A DNA stretch of 64,000 bases, taken from assembly GCF_014698115.1 (NCBI RefSeq), contig NZ_JACJSJ010000011.1, forward strand, positions 62,001 to 126,000, given 5' to 3'. The notes beneath the pieces are model-generated. The model searched no databases. It was not told the DNA's origin and was given only the letters and a program-made list of their open reading frames with translations. The stretch's first letter is position 1; every line of letters begins with the position of its first letter. Of this stretch, positions 9,258 through 19,191 are shown in pieces. Origin of the DNA: Nostoc sp. FACHB-973 (GTDB lineage Bacteria > Cyanobacteriota > Cyanobacteriia > Cyanobacteriales > Nostocaceae). The translations under genes were made by a program, and so were the position numbers.

Positions 9258-9409
9258 CTTTTAAAGGACGTTGCTGAATCAAGATATGAATTTACAATTT
9301 ACGGGTATGTAGAGACGTAGCAATGCTACGTCTCTACAAGGATTTGGCATTAAACGACAAAATGTATACAAACATAATTCATGACCAAATTCAGCAACGC
9401 CTTTTAAAG
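9258..9409. mobile_element. MITE-like element, copy A
   Basis: Terminal inverted repeats of about 21 bases (TTTTAAAGG(A)CGTTGCTGAAT) bound a 150-base element with no coding capacity. At its centre is a 29-base palindrome at 9309-9337 (arm GTAGAGACGTAGC, loop AAT). Copy B (41241-41352) has the same ends, the same central palindrome and the same AAGGATTT following it. Copy C (15973-16005) retains only the ends. Confidence 0.7.
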
Positions 9410-9438
9410 TCTTACTAAAACAGATTTAGAATTTATTA

Positions 9439-9495
9439 GCCGAATAAATTCGGCTCTTTGCTTATATCCCTTGAATACAATTCGGGGGATATAAG
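9439..9495 (+). promoter_or_regulatory. Two adjacent hairpins upstream of the radical SAM gene
   Basis: GCCGAAT-AA-ATTCGGC (9439-9454) is followed at once by CTTATATCCC...GGGATATAAG (9461-9495, a 10-bp stem). They lie about 210 bases before the start of the radical SAM gene. Function unknown; they may be a leader structure or a terminator for upstream antisense transcription. Confidence 0.4.
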
Positions 9496-9708
9496 GATCG
9501 CGTCTGGTAAAGTATTGAGTTTCGGCGCATGAAGTATTTTACTGATTTTTCCTGATGGATTGGGTTTGGGCTAAGGATTTGGGTCAATTCTACTTTAGTG
9601 TCGAGTTACTTCCGTTTACACAATTAGACAAAACTTAAGTTTTTGTTAGAGAAAGTAGCAGTAACCTGGGAATTGTGACTTAATTTCTCTACTCCGGGGA
9701 GTCTGCTG

Positions 9709-11292
9709 ATGAAAGCTTTACTACTCTGGCCCATAATGCCCAATTCTTTCTGGTCTTACCAGGAAACCCTTGATTTGGCAGGGTTACGTTCAACAAACCC
9801 GCCATTGGGCTTAATTACAGTAGCAGCAATGCTACCAAGTGATTGGGAAATTAGACTAGTCGATCGCAATGTCCGTCTAGAGACAGATGAAGACTGGGAT
9901 TGGTGTGAGCTAGTAATCATCTCTGCAATGATTATCCAGAAAAAAGATTTGTGGGAGTTAATTCAAAAAGGGGTAACGTTAGGTAAAAAAGTTGCAGTTG
10001 GTGGCCCTTTTGCAACATCAGTACCAGAATTTGTTTTGGAAGCAGGAGCTAATTATTTAATTTTGGATGAGGGAGAATGTACTGTCCCCTTGTTTTTGGA
10101 AGCATTAGCGCGGGGAGAGACTTCTGGGGTTTTCCGGGCTACAGAAAAACCTGATGTCACTCAAACACCCATACCCCGCTTTGACTTACTAGATTTAGAT
10201 GCTTACTTAGCAATTACCGTGCAATTTTCGCGGGGCTGTCCATTTCAGTGTGAATTTTGCGACATTATCACCTTATTTGGTCGCAAGCCGCGCACCAAAA
10301 CACCAGAACAAATGCTGGCTGAGATGGAAGTCTTATATCAAATGGGCTGGCGGCGATTGGTATTTGTCGTAGATGACAATTTTATTGGCAATAAACGCAG
10401 TGCTAAGGTGTTTTTGCGATCGCTAATTCCTTGGATGCAAGAACGTAGCTATCCATTTATGTTACTCACAGAAGCGTCCTTAAATCTCGCGGAGGACGAC
10501 GAGTTGATTGAGTTGATGGTGCAGGCTGGGTTCAGAATGGTATTTATGGGCATTGAAACACCAGATGTGGAAAGTCTAGCGGTAGCCCATAAAGAACAAA
10601 ACACCCGCCACTCGCTGGTAGAGTCTTGCAACAAGATTACACGAGCCGGACTACAAATTATGTCTGGGTTCATTATTGGTTTTGATGGTGAAAAGAAAGC
10701 AGCAGGACAACGCATTCAAACATTTGTAGAAGAAACCGGGATTCCCCAAGCCCATCTTGGTTTGCTTCAGGCGTTGCACAATACAGCTATGTGGAATCGT
10801 CTCAAGGAAGAAGGGCGACTCAAAGAAGGATTAATGGATTTCATGGGTTCTCAAAGGGCGTTGATGAACTTTGTACCCACTCGTCCCATAGAAGAAATTA
10901 TCAGGGAGTATATTGAGACTTTTTGGAATTTGTATGACCCGATGCTTTATCTCCAGCGCACCTTCCGCCACTTTAACTTGATGGAAGGTAAGCGTCCTAA
11001 AGGTAAACGTCCTCTGACTTGGCATGAATTGCGATTATTTCCGATAATTGTTTGGCGACAGGGTATTGTTCGCTCAACTCGTTGGCGTTTTTGGTGGCAA
11101 TTGTTAGCGATCGCTCTCCAAAAACCGGATTTATTGTATGATTACCTCGTAGCATTGGGTTTTGGTGAACACTTCTTCAGCTTCCGTCATGAAGTCAAGG
11201 CGCAACTAGAAGCACAACTAGAAACATTGAACCAACAGCAACAAGCACAAGAGACAGAAAAAACAAATTATCAGTTGTCACCTGTGAGTTAA
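9709..11292 (+). CDS. B12-binding radical SAM protein (DUF4070 type)
   Basis: A 527-residue enzyme. Residues 1-140 look like a cobalamin-binding Rossmann domain (PPLGLITVAAMLP, VGGPFATSVPE). The radical SAM cluster motif is Cys177-x3-Cys181-x2-Cys184 in RGCPFQCEFCD, and the core barrel runs to about residue 380. The C-terminal part matches the DUF4070 extension found in cobalamin-dependent radical SAM enzymes. The family includes methylases and the Mg-protoporphyrin cyclase BchE; hopanoid methylases are relatives, but no specific substrate can be assigned. The gene is monocistronic with a long upstream gap. ATG start at 9709, with GGGGAG about 10 bases before it. Confidence 0.88.
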   Translation: MKALLLWPIMPNSFWSYQETLDLAGLRSTNPPLGLITVAAMLPSDWEIRLVDRNVRLETDEDWDWCELVIISAMIIQKKDLWELIQKGVTLGKKVAVGGPFATSVPEFVLEAGANYLILDEGECTVPLFLEALARGETSGVFRATEKPDVTQTPIPRFDLLDLDAYLAITVQFSRGCPFQCEFCDIITLFGRKPRTKTPEQMLAEMEVLYQMGWRRLVFVVDDNFIGNKRSAKVFLRSLIPWMQERSYPFMLLTEASLNLAEDDELIELMVQAGFRMVFMGIETPDVESLAVAHKEQNTRHSLVESCNKITRAGLQIMSGFIIGFDGEKKAAGQRIQTFVEETGIPQAHLGLLQALHNTAMWNRLKEEGRLKEGLMDFMGSQRALMNFVPTRPIEEIIREYIETFWNLYDPMLYLQRTFRHFNLMEGKRPKGKRPLTWHELRLFPIIVWRQGIVRSTRWRFWWQLLAIALQKPDLLYDYLVALGFGEHFFSFRHEVKAQLEAQLETLNQQQQAQETEKTNYQLSPVS

Positions 11293-11365
11293 GTTTGGCA
11301 AGTAGAGACAAAATTAATCCTGTCTCTACTTACCAAACATCTCATTCTGCAACTCATGATTTTTC

Positions 11366-11404
11366 CTCTCTTTGCGTACTTTGCGTACTTTGCGGTTCGT
11401 TTTT
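11366..11404 (+). repeat. TTTGCGTACTTTGCGGTTCG repeat
   Basis: A tandem of CTTTGCGTA units ending in GCGGTTCGTTTTT. Related units lie inside coding sequence at 14601-14626 (DUF429 gene) and 57667-57695 (NACHT gene). Such units are common between cyanobacterial genes. Confidence 0.6.
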
Positions 11405-11451
11405 CTTTTATATTTATGACGCTTCCAAGCCCATACTCCCAGAGAATAAAT

Positions 11452-12318
11452 TTACCTCTCTGCCAAACCTACTTGTCCTCCAATTAACCCCAAAAATCCT
11501 GTTCCAAAGTGCTGAATTTCCAAAAAACTTGCTTGTTCTGGTGAAGTTTTATACACTCGAAATGTTTTCATAATTCCCAAAGTAGCAGCACTTTCCAGAG
11601 GCCCGACAAAGCTAGTATCTCGGTCAAGAAAATAAGGTTGATTAGCCCATTGAGCCATCTGATTTGCATTCAAAAAATAGCAGCCTGCATGGGGATTAAG
11701 GGCACGGACAAAAGTAATTAGTGTATTCATAATTGTACCCTTGAGTTGCTGTTGCTCCTGCACATTTTGAAAAGCAGCAGTGACTCGCAAAGCTAAATCT
11801 CCATCAATATAAGCTTTGTTAACCAAACCATGAGGTGAGATTTCATAACGATTTGGCTGGAGTAAATTAGAGTCACCCGCTTGTTGGGTAAACCAGTTTA
11901 ATTTTATAAAAAACCAGGGGTCATGAATGATTAAATCATCTTCTAGAAAGCAGTAGTAATCATATTGACCAAGACAACTTTTCAGAACAGCTTGACATTC
12001 AAATCCTAAAAGCATAGGTTCTGCGTTGCTAGAATAATGCTTATAAAAATGGGATGGTACAGCAAGCTGATTTAAAAGATGATTATTTTGGGTTGTACAA
12101 ATAACAATATCTAATTCGTGAGATTGGGGTTGATTAGCAGGAAAGGCTAATCGCTGAGCAATGTTAATGATACTTTGAGATTTACCAAATAATTGGTGTA
12201 AAGCAGCAAGGCTTTGACTTAAGGCTTGCAAACGAGGTTGGGGGTCTTTGCGTTGGGAAGCATGACGACCTTCATCGCTAGGTTTAAAAAAGTGAGCAAT
12301 AGTAAGAAGAATTCGCAT
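11452..12318 (-). CDS. Glycosyltransferase-like protein (GT-A type, tentative)
   Basis: A 288-residue cytoplasmic protein of uncertain family. The stretch YCFLEDDLIIHDPWFF contains an acidic EDD motif placed as in the DxD metal site of GT-A glycosyltransferases, and the N-terminus (MRILLTIAHFF) begins with a beta-strand. It is 70 bases downstream of a clear GT4 glycosyltransferase on the same strand, which supports a role in making a surface or extracellular glycan. No signal peptide or membrane segment is visible. The assignment rests on the motif and context and could be wrong. Confidence 0.5.
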   Translation of the reverse strand: MRILLTIAHFFKPSDEGRHASQRKDPQPRLQALSQSLAALHQLFGKSQSIINIAQRLAFPANQPQSHELDIVICTTQNNHLLNQLAVPSHFYKHYSSNAEPMLLGFECQAVLKSCLGQYDYYCFLEDDLIIHDPWFFIKLNWFTQQAGDSNLLQPNRYEISPHGLVNKAYIDGDLALRVTAAFQNVQEQQQLKGTIMNTLITFVRALNPHAGCYFLNANQMAQWANQPYFLDRDTSFVGPLESAATLGIMKTFRVYKTSPEQASFLEIQHFGTGFLGLIGGQVGLAER

Positions 12319-12388
12319 TTGAAATATCGCTTTTCTTAGTCATTTGTTATTTATCATTGGTCATTTGTGAATGTTCCATACCCAATAG

Positions 12389-13654
12389 CTAATTTCCGCC
12401 AAATCCTTTAGAAGTTTTAGGAGTTTGGCGCTTTTTAATCTCAGAATTTTTAGTAGCTAACATCCATTGCAAATGCTGTGGTAAAAGTTTTGCCACATCA
12501 TAATGCTTAAGAATTGTCGCTCGCGCGTTGGCACGAATTGCATTCATTTCCTGAGGATTATTCAGCGCTTCTTCAACCCGATTAGCAATATTTTGGGGAG
12601 AAAAGAAATCTACCAGTAGGCCATTAACGCCATCTTGTACAACCTCTAACACTGGCGCAGTCCTGGAAGTTACCAGCACACATCCCACTGACATTGCCTC
12701 TAACATTGACCAGGATAAAACAAAAGGACGGGTTAAATAAATATGAGCAGAAGAAGCTTGTAATACCTGAAGATACTCATGGTAAGGCAAGCTATCTGTA
12801 AAGTGCAACCTTGATAAATCTAAAGATAATTTTTCGAGCATTAATTGTTTATAAGTCTTGCCATCGGGGAGATTTTTACCATAAGCAACTCTATCTTCTC
12901 CCACAACTACTACATGGCATTTGGGTCGCCGTTGCTGAATGAGGGCTACAGCTTCCATAAACTGCGGAAAACCTCTATAAGGTTCCATTCCTCGCCCCAC
13001 ATAAGTTACTAACTCTTCCACATGGGAAAGGTCGAGATTTATTCTTGGTAAAACTAATTTTGCGTCTGGTTTGGGAACAAAAAATTTCGTATCAACACCA
13101 TCATGACATACGGTGATTTTTTCATGATATTCTTTAGGAAACTGTTGCCGCTGCCAATAGGTAGGAGAAAGCCCGCGATCGCAGCTATATAAATCAGTCA
13201 AAATCGGCGTATTTTTGACGCGAATTCGGCATACATCATCAGCATTTAATGGTTCGTTGGGATCAAAATCTGCATCGGAACCATGAGCATGATAAAACCA
13301 CTCAAAATAACATAATAATTCTGCTTTGGGAAACACATCTTTCATAAACAAAGTCGGTCCCCAACCAGAATGGCCATAAACTATATCTGGAACAAAACCC
13401 TCAGATTTTAATTTTTCTGCTATGCGATAAACAGCTTGACCAGTGAGTACAGCATTTTCCAGACTGCGAACGTAGTGATGGGTTTGGGGAGCAGGTTCAC
13501 GAGAAGGAGTATAAATGGCTTTATTAACACCAAATATTTCTCCTTCCCGACGATTTGTGCCAAAAACAACTTTGAAATTATTATCCTTACCCAAAAACAT
13601 AGCAAGATTGCGAAATTGCGCGGGAAAGTTGGGATGTAAAAATAAAATTTGCAT
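12389..13654 (-). CDS. Family 4 glycosyltransferase
   Basis: A 421-residue GT-B fold enzyme. The N-terminal domain starts MQILFLHPNFPAQFRNLA. The C-terminal nucleotide-sugar domain shows the GT4 pattern: TYVGRGMEPYRGFPQFMEA, then SMLEAMSVGCVLVTS and EVVQDGVNGLLVD, which hold the conserved glutamates that bind the donor sugar. It transfers a sugar from an NDP-sugar with retention of configuration; the acceptor is unknown. It probably forms a transcription unit with the glycosyltransferase-like gene at 11452. ATG start at 13654. Confidence 0.9.
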   Translation of the reverse strand: MQILFLHPNFPAQFRNLAMFLGKDNNFKVVFGTNRREGEIFGVNKAIYTPSREPAPQTHHYVRSLENAVLTGQAVYRIAEKLKSEGFVPDIVYGHSGWGPTLFMKDVFPKAELLCYFEWFYHAHGSDADFDPNEPLNADDVCRIRVKNTPILTDLYSCDRGLSPTYWQRQQFPKEYHEKITVCHDGVDTKFFVPKPDAKLVLPRINLDLSHVEELVTYVGRGMEPYRGFPQFMEAVALIQQRRPKCHVVVVGEDRVAYGKNLPDGKTYKQLMLEKLSLDLSRLHFTDSLPYHEYLQVLQASSAHIYLTRPFVLSWSMLEAMSVGCVLVTSRTAPVLEVVQDGVNGLLVDFFSPQNIANRVEEALNNPQEMNAIRANARATILKHYDVAKLLPQHLQWMLATKNSEIKKRQTPKTSKGFGGN

Positions 13655-14059
13655 GGGAATAATTTTAATTAACTTCTTGTGAAATCAAAGAAAACAGCAG
13701 TCATAATTCAGAATTTAGAAGTTGTAATTATTTTAGAATGATTAGTATATGACAAACCTATTTAATTTGTAAAAATTAAAAATTATATATCCCCTAATTT
13801 TTAAATATGCAGGGAATCTTTATCTCTCACGAAAATTAATTATGTTTATCTTGATTCATCATAATTTCTCTCCATTCTTCAAGCATTCTGGCTCCTGAAT
13901 TTTGACAAGGTTTTTAAGATTATAAGATTATTTGCGATAATTTTTTGGCAATTAAATATTAGTTTACCTAAATTGTTCTTGAATACTCAGCACTTGCAAC
14001 TGGGTGCTGTTTTGGTGAACCGTTGCCGCGAAATGCGAAAATAATCACAAATTCGTGTG
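13655..14059. other. AT-rich gap between divergent genes
   Basis: About 400 bases, strongly AT-rich, between the GT4 gene (minus) and the DUF429 gene (plus). It contains AAGATTATAAGATTAT direct repeats near 13915 but no ORF or hairpin that I can support. It must hold both promoters. Confidence 0.5.
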
Positions 14060-14797
14060 ATGTTCATGAAATTTATTGGCATTGATTTAGGCTGGAAATC
14101 CCAACCAAGCGGACTATGCTGCTTAGAGTGGATAGATGGACAATTACAATTACTGGATTTAGACCGCAAAGAAGCCATTGCAGACATCCTGACATGGATT
14201 GATGACAGTGTACAACCAGAGGAACCAGCCATCATCGCCGTAGATGCACCCACCCTCATACCCAACGACACTGGAAGTCGCCTCCCCGACAAACTCACCC
14301 ACAAATACTTTGGTAAATATCACGCCGGATGTTACCCAGCTAACAAAAACCTACCCTTTGCCGATCGCACTATCAACTTTGGCTTAGAATTAGAATCTCG
14401 TGGCTATATACACGCCCCCACCATCGAACCGCAAAAACTTGGCAGATATCAAATAGAAGTCTTTCCCCACCCAGCAATTGTTCATCTGTTCAACTTAGAA
14501 CGCATCCTTAAATACAAAAAAGGACGCCTCAGCGAACGCCGCCTAGAATTAATCAAACTTCAAAATTATCTTCTTGATATCCTCCCTTCTCTTTCTCCTC
14601 CCGTGCGTCTGTGCGATTCGTTTTTTCTGGAAATTCCTACCACAGGCGCAGCCCTGAAAGCAACTGAAGATAAACTAGATGGTCTAGTTTGCGCTTATGT
14701 TGGTGCATACTGGTGGTATTGGGGAGAACAACGTAATTTAGTACTTGGCGATCGCACTACTGGCTATATTGTTATTCCTCAAAGAATTTTAGCTTAA
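14060..14797 (+). CDS. DUF429 family protein (RNase H-like fold)
   Basis: A protein of about 245 residues opening with FIGIDLGWKS and later AIIAVDAPT, the acidic beta-strand motifs of the RNase H-like DUF429 family, predicted nucleases of unknown substrate. The start can be GTG 14057, ATG 14060 or ATG 14066; I list ATG 14060. Residues near 183-190 (PPVRLCDSFF) are encoded by a TGCGTCTGTGCGATTCG unit related to intergenic repeats. HIP1 sites occur in the gene. Neighbours give no functional hint. Confidence 0.8.
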   Translation: MFMKFIGIDLGWKSQPSGLCCLEWIDGQLQLLDLDRKEAIADILTWIDDSVQPEEPAIIAVDAPTLIPNDTGSRLPDKLTHKYFGKYHAGCYPANKNLPFADRTINFGLELESRGYIHAPTIEPQKLGRYQIEVFPHPAIVHLFNLERILKYKKGRLSERRLELIKLQNYLLDILPSLSPPVRLCDSFFLEIPTTGAALKATEDKLDGLVCAYVGAYWWYWGEQRNLVLGDRTTGYIVIPQRILA

Positions 14798-14817
14798 AAT
14801 GGGCGTTCGTCCTAACT

Positions 14818-15678
14818 TTAAAGTGCTTCTAACCAAACTTGCAAATCAGCCAAGCTGGTAAAATCAAGTAATGCTTCGCCCAGATTTTCTAATTTTTCTA
14901 AGGAGAGAGTTTCAATAGATTCACGGATATCTTGAGGTAATTCTCCCACCCGTCTTTGTAGTAATCGGAAAATGAGCGATCGCTCTCCCTCAATTCGTCC
15001 TTCTTCTCGTCCTTCTTCTCGTCCCTCTTCCTTAATTTCTCGATAAACTCTCGTTTCCTTAAGCGTTATTCCTAACATTTGTTCTACCTCCTCTCGGCTT
15101 AATTGTTCAAATTTGTACACTAAGATTGTGGTTACTAACTCAATTATGGCGCGACTTGCAGTTTCTGGCTGTTCCACAGAGGAACGCTCAATTAAATATC
15201 TCGCCTCGGAGGGTGCAAGTTCATCGTCTACCGTAGTTAATACCATCAATGCGACCCACACAGGTAGGGAGCGAATATCTCCCAATTCATTTAGATAAAT
15301 CCGATGTACTTGATCGCCATTGAGTTGATTTCGATGGGGATAAATATCACTTTGTTCGATACTGCGAGATGGGTAAATTATCACTGCTTGCCAATCGTTA
15401 AATCTGTCACGATTGCGGTAGAAATATAAAGATGATTCTGCAAATACCCTTTCATAAAGCCTTTCATCCTTCTGAAATTGTACCTCACAGAAATACACAA
15501 CACCCGGACTTGCATTTTCTGGTGGTAAAAATACCCCATCGATTTCAAATTTCGGTTCTTTGATAGCCACTGAATCAAATCGATAAGCTTCTGCATTTGT
15601 GGGAGGATTTGTTAATAGTTCAAATAGCAAAGTCGGGGATTGTTGAAATAATTTGTAAAATATCGAATCTCGGCGCAT
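14818..15678 (-). CDS. Rpn/PD-(D/E)XK family nuclease-transposase-like protein (DUF2887)
   Basis: A 286-residue protein of the Rpn (recombination-promoting nuclease) type common in cyanobacteria. It starts MRRDSIFYKLFQQSPTLLFELL. The nuclease core is visible as FEIDGVF followed by VVYFCEVQFQ (D...E-x-Q, a PD-(D/E)XK variant). A charged stretch EEGREEGREEGRIEGE near residue 220 comes from a short in-gene tandem repeat, and the tail resembles DUF4351. Such genes are numerous and may promote RecA-independent recombination; many copies are accessory. ATG start at 15678. Confidence 0.85.
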   Translation of the reverse strand: MRRDSIFYKLFQQSPTLLFELLTNPPTNAEAYRFDSVAIKEPKFEIDGVFLPPENASPGVVYFCEVQFQKDERLYERVFAESSLYFYRNRDRFNDWQAVIIYPSRSIEQSDIYPHRNQLNGDQVHRIYLNELGDIRSLPVWVALMVLTTVDDELAPSEARYLIERSSVEQPETASRAIIELVTTILVYKFEQLSREEVEQMLGITLKETRVYREIKEEGREEGREEGRIEGERSLIFRLLQRRVGELPQDIRESIETLSLEKLENLGEALLDFTSLADLQVWLEAL

Positions 15679-16037
15679 TTTGATTTTGGATTGTCAATCG
15701 CTTTGTGTGTCTGGGTTGGTGTGAATCATAAGACCTAGCTTGAAAATAGGGAGTTGGGAGTGGGGAGTGGGGAGTAGGGAAAAGAAATTTTCATTGTTCC
15801 TTGTGAACGCAGCTCACGGAGTCTCTTGCAAAAGTCCCTAACACCCCTCCCCCAACCCCTCCCCGCTTGCGGGGAGGGGAGCGTTTGCGTAAGCATTTGC
15901 GGGGTGGGGTTCTTTATTTTTGATTTATGCAAGAAGTCTAATCTGTCACAATCATTTTTCTAATTGTCTTATAAAAGGCGTTGCTAAACTTAATCAGCAA
16001 CGCCTAATCTTGAGTATTCAAAAATTATTCAGTAGTC
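15679..16037. other. Repeat-filled gap of 0.36 kb
   Basis: It contains heptad repeats GGGAGTG (15752-15780), a C/G-rich foldback with arms CCCCTCCCCGC and GCGGGGAGGGG (15856-15879), and the mini MITE-like element at 15973-16005. I see no gene. Confidence 0.7.
15973..16005. mobile_element. Mini MITE-like element, copy C
   Basis: AAAAGGCGTTGCT and AGCAACGCCT face each other across about 10 bases. These are the terminal repeats of the elements at 9258 and 41241 with the interior lost. It lies just downstream of glgP and may now serve as its terminator hairpin. Confidence 0.6.
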
Positions 16038-18602
16038 TTATTCTGCCCAAGCAATCAACCTTGGCTCATAAGGGTTAGCCAGATGTTGATTTTTCGGTAA
16101 TACCCGCAAAGACAAGCCTTGCAAACCAGAGTTGGTGTAAGTAATGTTAGCAGTGTAAGTACTCAATCCTTGGGTATCTTCGCCTTGGTAATCCATCACC
16201 ACTGGTATAGCGTTGACAATATCACCATTGGCATCGATCGCACCTTGATATAACTCTACCTGCACATCATCATTGTTCAAAGTTGCCAAATCAACCTTAG
16301 CTTTGACAGCTACAGTTTGGTTAACTTCAATATCCGCAGGTGTGGATACATCAATATCTTTGATTCTGATGTTGAACCAGTGTTCGCTGAGTTTTGCTTT
16401 CCAAGCGGCTAGTTCTTTGGCTGGGGCATAGTTATCAACGGTCAGGGTATGATAGCGATCGCTAGCTGGAAAATAAGCCCTTTGTGCATATTCTCCTACC
16501 ATCCGCGCTGTATTAAAGAATGGACAATTCAAGCGAATTGCATCCTTCATTTTGGCAACCCACGGCCGCGGTAAGCCATCACTATCCCGATCTTCATAAA
16601 ACAGCGGTACAACTTCCTTATCTAGCAAATCGTAGAGGGCGTTTGCTTCTACTTCATCTTGATAGTTGGGATCGTCGTAATTTTCTCCATGTCCAATTGC
16701 CCAGCCTGTGCGGACGTAATCAGCTTCATCCCACCAACCATCTAGTACGCTTAAATTTGGCAATCCATTCATTGACGCTTTCATGCCACTGGTACCAGAT
16801 GCTTCCCGTGGACGACGCGGTGTGTTTAACCAGATATCACAACCTGCTACCATCAACCGGGAAATGTGAATGTCGTAATTAGGAACAAACACTACCTGCT
16901 TTTCTAAATGCTGTTCGCGGATAAAGTGATTGATGTCGCGGATGAGTTCTTTACCGGGAATATCTTTAGGATGTGCTTTCCCAGCGATGACAAATTGCAC
17001 TTTGCGGTCTTTGTTGGCTAATAAAATCCGCTTGATGCGTTCTACATCGCGCATCCACAGGGTAGCGCGTTTGTAGGTGGCAAAGCGACGAGCAAAGCCA
17101 ATGGTGAAAGCGTAAGGATCTAAAACTTCTTGGGCTTGGACGATTTCTGAGGGCGAAGCGCCGCGATCGCGTAAATGCTTCACCATGTGATCGCGCACAT
17201 ACAGTATCATGTCTAAGCGACAGCGTTCGTGATTCCGCCACAATTCCTCATCGGGTATGGCGTCCATGCGTTCCCACAGCGGGCTATCTACTGGTGCTGA
17301 TGACCAATTTGGACCCAGGTAGCGATCGTATAACTCTTGAGTTGATTTGGCAACACAACTCCGAGCATGAACACCGTTGGTAATGGCGGCGATGGGCACT
17401 TCTTCCACTGGCACTTTCTTCCACAAGCCCTGGAACATTTGCCGCGACACTACGCCGTGTAGTTGTGCTACGCCGTTAGAAAATGTTGCCATTTTCAGCG
17501 CCAGCACCGCCATACTGAAAGGCGCAGATAAATCACCTGTATTTTCGCGTCCCAGTCCTAAAAATTGTTCTTTGGGCAAGCCAAAGATTTCTGCATAGTA
17601 CCCCAGGTAGTACAAAACTTTATCAGGAGAAAACAGGTCAATCCCTGCTGGTACTGGGGTGTGAGTGGTGAAGATATTACTGGAAGCCACCACCTGTTTG
17701 GCTTCGGCATAATCCAATCCCTCTTCCTGAATCAGTAGCCGGATGCGTTCTAGGGCAGAGAAGGCGGCGTGACCTTCATTCATGTGGTAGGCGGTAACGT
17801 TCAACCCCAAGGCCTTGAGCATTTGCACACCACCGATCCCCAGCATAATTTCCTGGTGGATACGCATATCGATGTCGCCACCATAGAGTTGGTCTGTGAT
17901 GTCGTGGTCGTAGGGATTGTTAGGTTCAATGTTGGTGTCTAGCAGATATAAAGGCACCATTCCCACCTGCACGCGCCAAACTCTGGCGTACACCTTGCGT
18001 CCTGGATAATCGACCGCAATTCGCAGTTCTGAACCATCTGGATTGCGTTCTAGGTGCAAAGGCATGTTGTAGAAATCGTTGATGGGGTAGCGTTCCTGCT
18101 GCCAACCATCAGCATTGAGATACTGGGCAAAGTAGCCTTGCTGGTAGAGTAAACCTACACCTACAAGTGGTAGCCCCAAGTCACTGGCAGATTTGAGGTG
18201 ATCCCCCGCCAGAACGCCCAAGCCTCCAGAATAGACAGGCAAACAATCCACAAGTCCAAATTCCGCCGAAAAATAGGCGTAGCATTCTTTTGGCTTGTGT
18301 TCGCGTTGTTTCTGATACCAGGTGCGCTCTTGCAAATAATCTTCTAACTGACGGTTAGCTCGATCCATTTGCGCCAGGAAGCCTTCATCTTCGACAACTT
18401 CCAAAAGCCGCGCCTGAGAAATAGTACCCAGCATCAACACCGGGTTATGGCGGCTAGACTCCCACAGGTCGGAATCCAAGCGACGAAATAAATCTTTAGT
18501 CTCAACGTTCCAATCCCAGTGCAAGTTATATGCCAGCCGCCGCAGCGGTTCGAGTCGCGGCGGTAGTGAGGGAGAGACGTTGAATGTGCGAATTGGCTGC
18601 AT
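16038..18602 (-). CDS. glgP: Alpha-glucan phosphorylase
   Basis: A protein of about 854 residues of the GT35 phosphorylase family. It cleaves alpha-1,4-glucan (glycogen) with phosphate to give glucose-1-phosphate, using pyridoxal phosphate. The PLP site lies in EASGTSGMKASMNG (Lys about 608 from this start). The N-terminal DUF3417-like region (LEPLRRLAYNLHWDWN) and the segment EFGLVDCLPVYSGGLGVLAGDH mark the longer glucan-phosphorylase subfamily of cyanobacteria. I prefer the ATG at 18602 to the TTG at 18620. The C-terminus carries an extra beta-rich segment of about 110 residues. Neighbours are not glycogen genes. Confidence 0.93.
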   Translation of the reverse strand: MQPIRTFNVSPSLPPRLEPLRRLAYNLHWDWNVETKDLFRRLDSDLWESSRHNPVLMLGTISQARLLEVVEDEGFLAQMDRANRQLEDYLQERTWYQKQREHKPKECYAYFSAEFGLVDCLPVYSGGLGVLAGDHLKSASDLGLPLVGVGLLYQQGYFAQYLNADGWQQERYPINDFYNMPLHLERNPDGSELRIAVDYPGRKVYARVWRVQVGMVPLYLLDTNIEPNNPYDHDITDQLYGGDIDMRIHQEIMLGIGGVQMLKALGLNVTAYHMNEGHAAFSALERIRLLIQEEGLDYAEAKQVVASSNIFTTHTPVPAGIDLFSPDKVLYYLGYYAEIFGLPKEQFLGLGRENTGDLSAPFSMAVLALKMATFSNGVAQLHGVVSRQMFQGLWKKVPVEEVPIAAITNGVHARSCVAKSTQELYDRYLGPNWSSAPVDSPLWERMDAIPDEELWRNHERCRLDMILYVRDHMVKHLRDRGASPSEIVQAQEVLDPYAFTIGFARRFATYKRATLWMRDVERIKRILLANKDRKVQFVIAGKAHPKDIPGKELIRDINHFIREQHLEKQVVFVPNYDIHISRLMVAGCDIWLNTPRRPREASGTSGMKASMNGLPNLSVLDGWWDEADYVRTGWAIGHGENYDDPNYQDEVEANALYDLLDKEVVPLFYEDRDSDGLPRPWVAKMKDAIRLNCPFFNTARMVGEYAQRAYFPASDRYHTLTVDNYAPAKELAAWKAKLSEHWFNIRIKDIDVSTPADIEVNQTVAVKAKVDLATLNNDDVQVELYQGAIDANGDIVNAIPVVMDYQGEDTQGLSTYTANITYTNSGLQGLSLRVLPKNQHLANPYEPRLIAWAE

Positions 18603-19191
18603 AGGTTGGCAAAACTCCAAGTTTAGCTATGGTTATTGTTTACTTTCTTTACCAATGTTGCCAATTCTCTATAGTTTAGTTTGTGAAAAAGCGATGACTT
18701 TGTTAAGCATTGAGAATTTTTCTTAACCTCGTTGCTAGAGTTTACACCAAGGTGTTTTTTATTCTATGTCTTACTTTCAGCCATGTACTTGGTATATTAA
18801 GATTTAATCATTGACTGGCGTGTATCATTTAAAAGAATCTTAGTTTTCAAGAAATATTTTATATTTATTTTAGTATTCATTCAGGGGATCAATTCTCGCG
18901 TCTTAGCTGAGGCTGAAAATTTCCCATAGCCAATCCCATGAGCCGTTAAAATTTTAATTATTTTTTAATATCTTGGTGCTGACATAGAGTCACTATAATG
19001 GGTGGGTTCAGGTTAACCTATGTTTATGCAAACCCATAAGATTGTTTCGTCTAGCTAAAAATTCTCGCTGACGAAAACTGTAGCAAGGGGTTAAGCAGAA
19101 AAAGCGATGTCTACGACGGGATACGCCTACGCTAACCACCTAGTATCAAACATTGATACTACAACAAAAAAACAATTTAATAGGTGTTATT
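18603..19191. other. AT-rich gap of 0.6 kb
   Basis: Upstream region of glgP and downstream region of a small gene. A GGGTT...AACCC pairing lies around 19003-19038, and a GATGTCTACGACGGGATACGCCTACGC repeat fragment lies near 19106. No ORF or RNA gene is supportable. Confidence 0.5.

Larger units (their letters stand above)
8963..9708. other. Gap of 0.75 kb holding a MITE-like element and two hairpins
   Basis: Divergent upstream region of dacB and the radical SAM gene. I see no gene. It holds the MITE-like element at 9258-9409 and two hairpins at 9439-9495, described separately. Confidence 0.7.

Noticed and set aside
11295..11573. Plus-strand open frame of 92 codons after the radical SAM gene
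   Set aside because: It runs through a TTTGCGTAC intergenic repeat and the antisense of the glycosyltransferase-like gene; no protein-like pattern.
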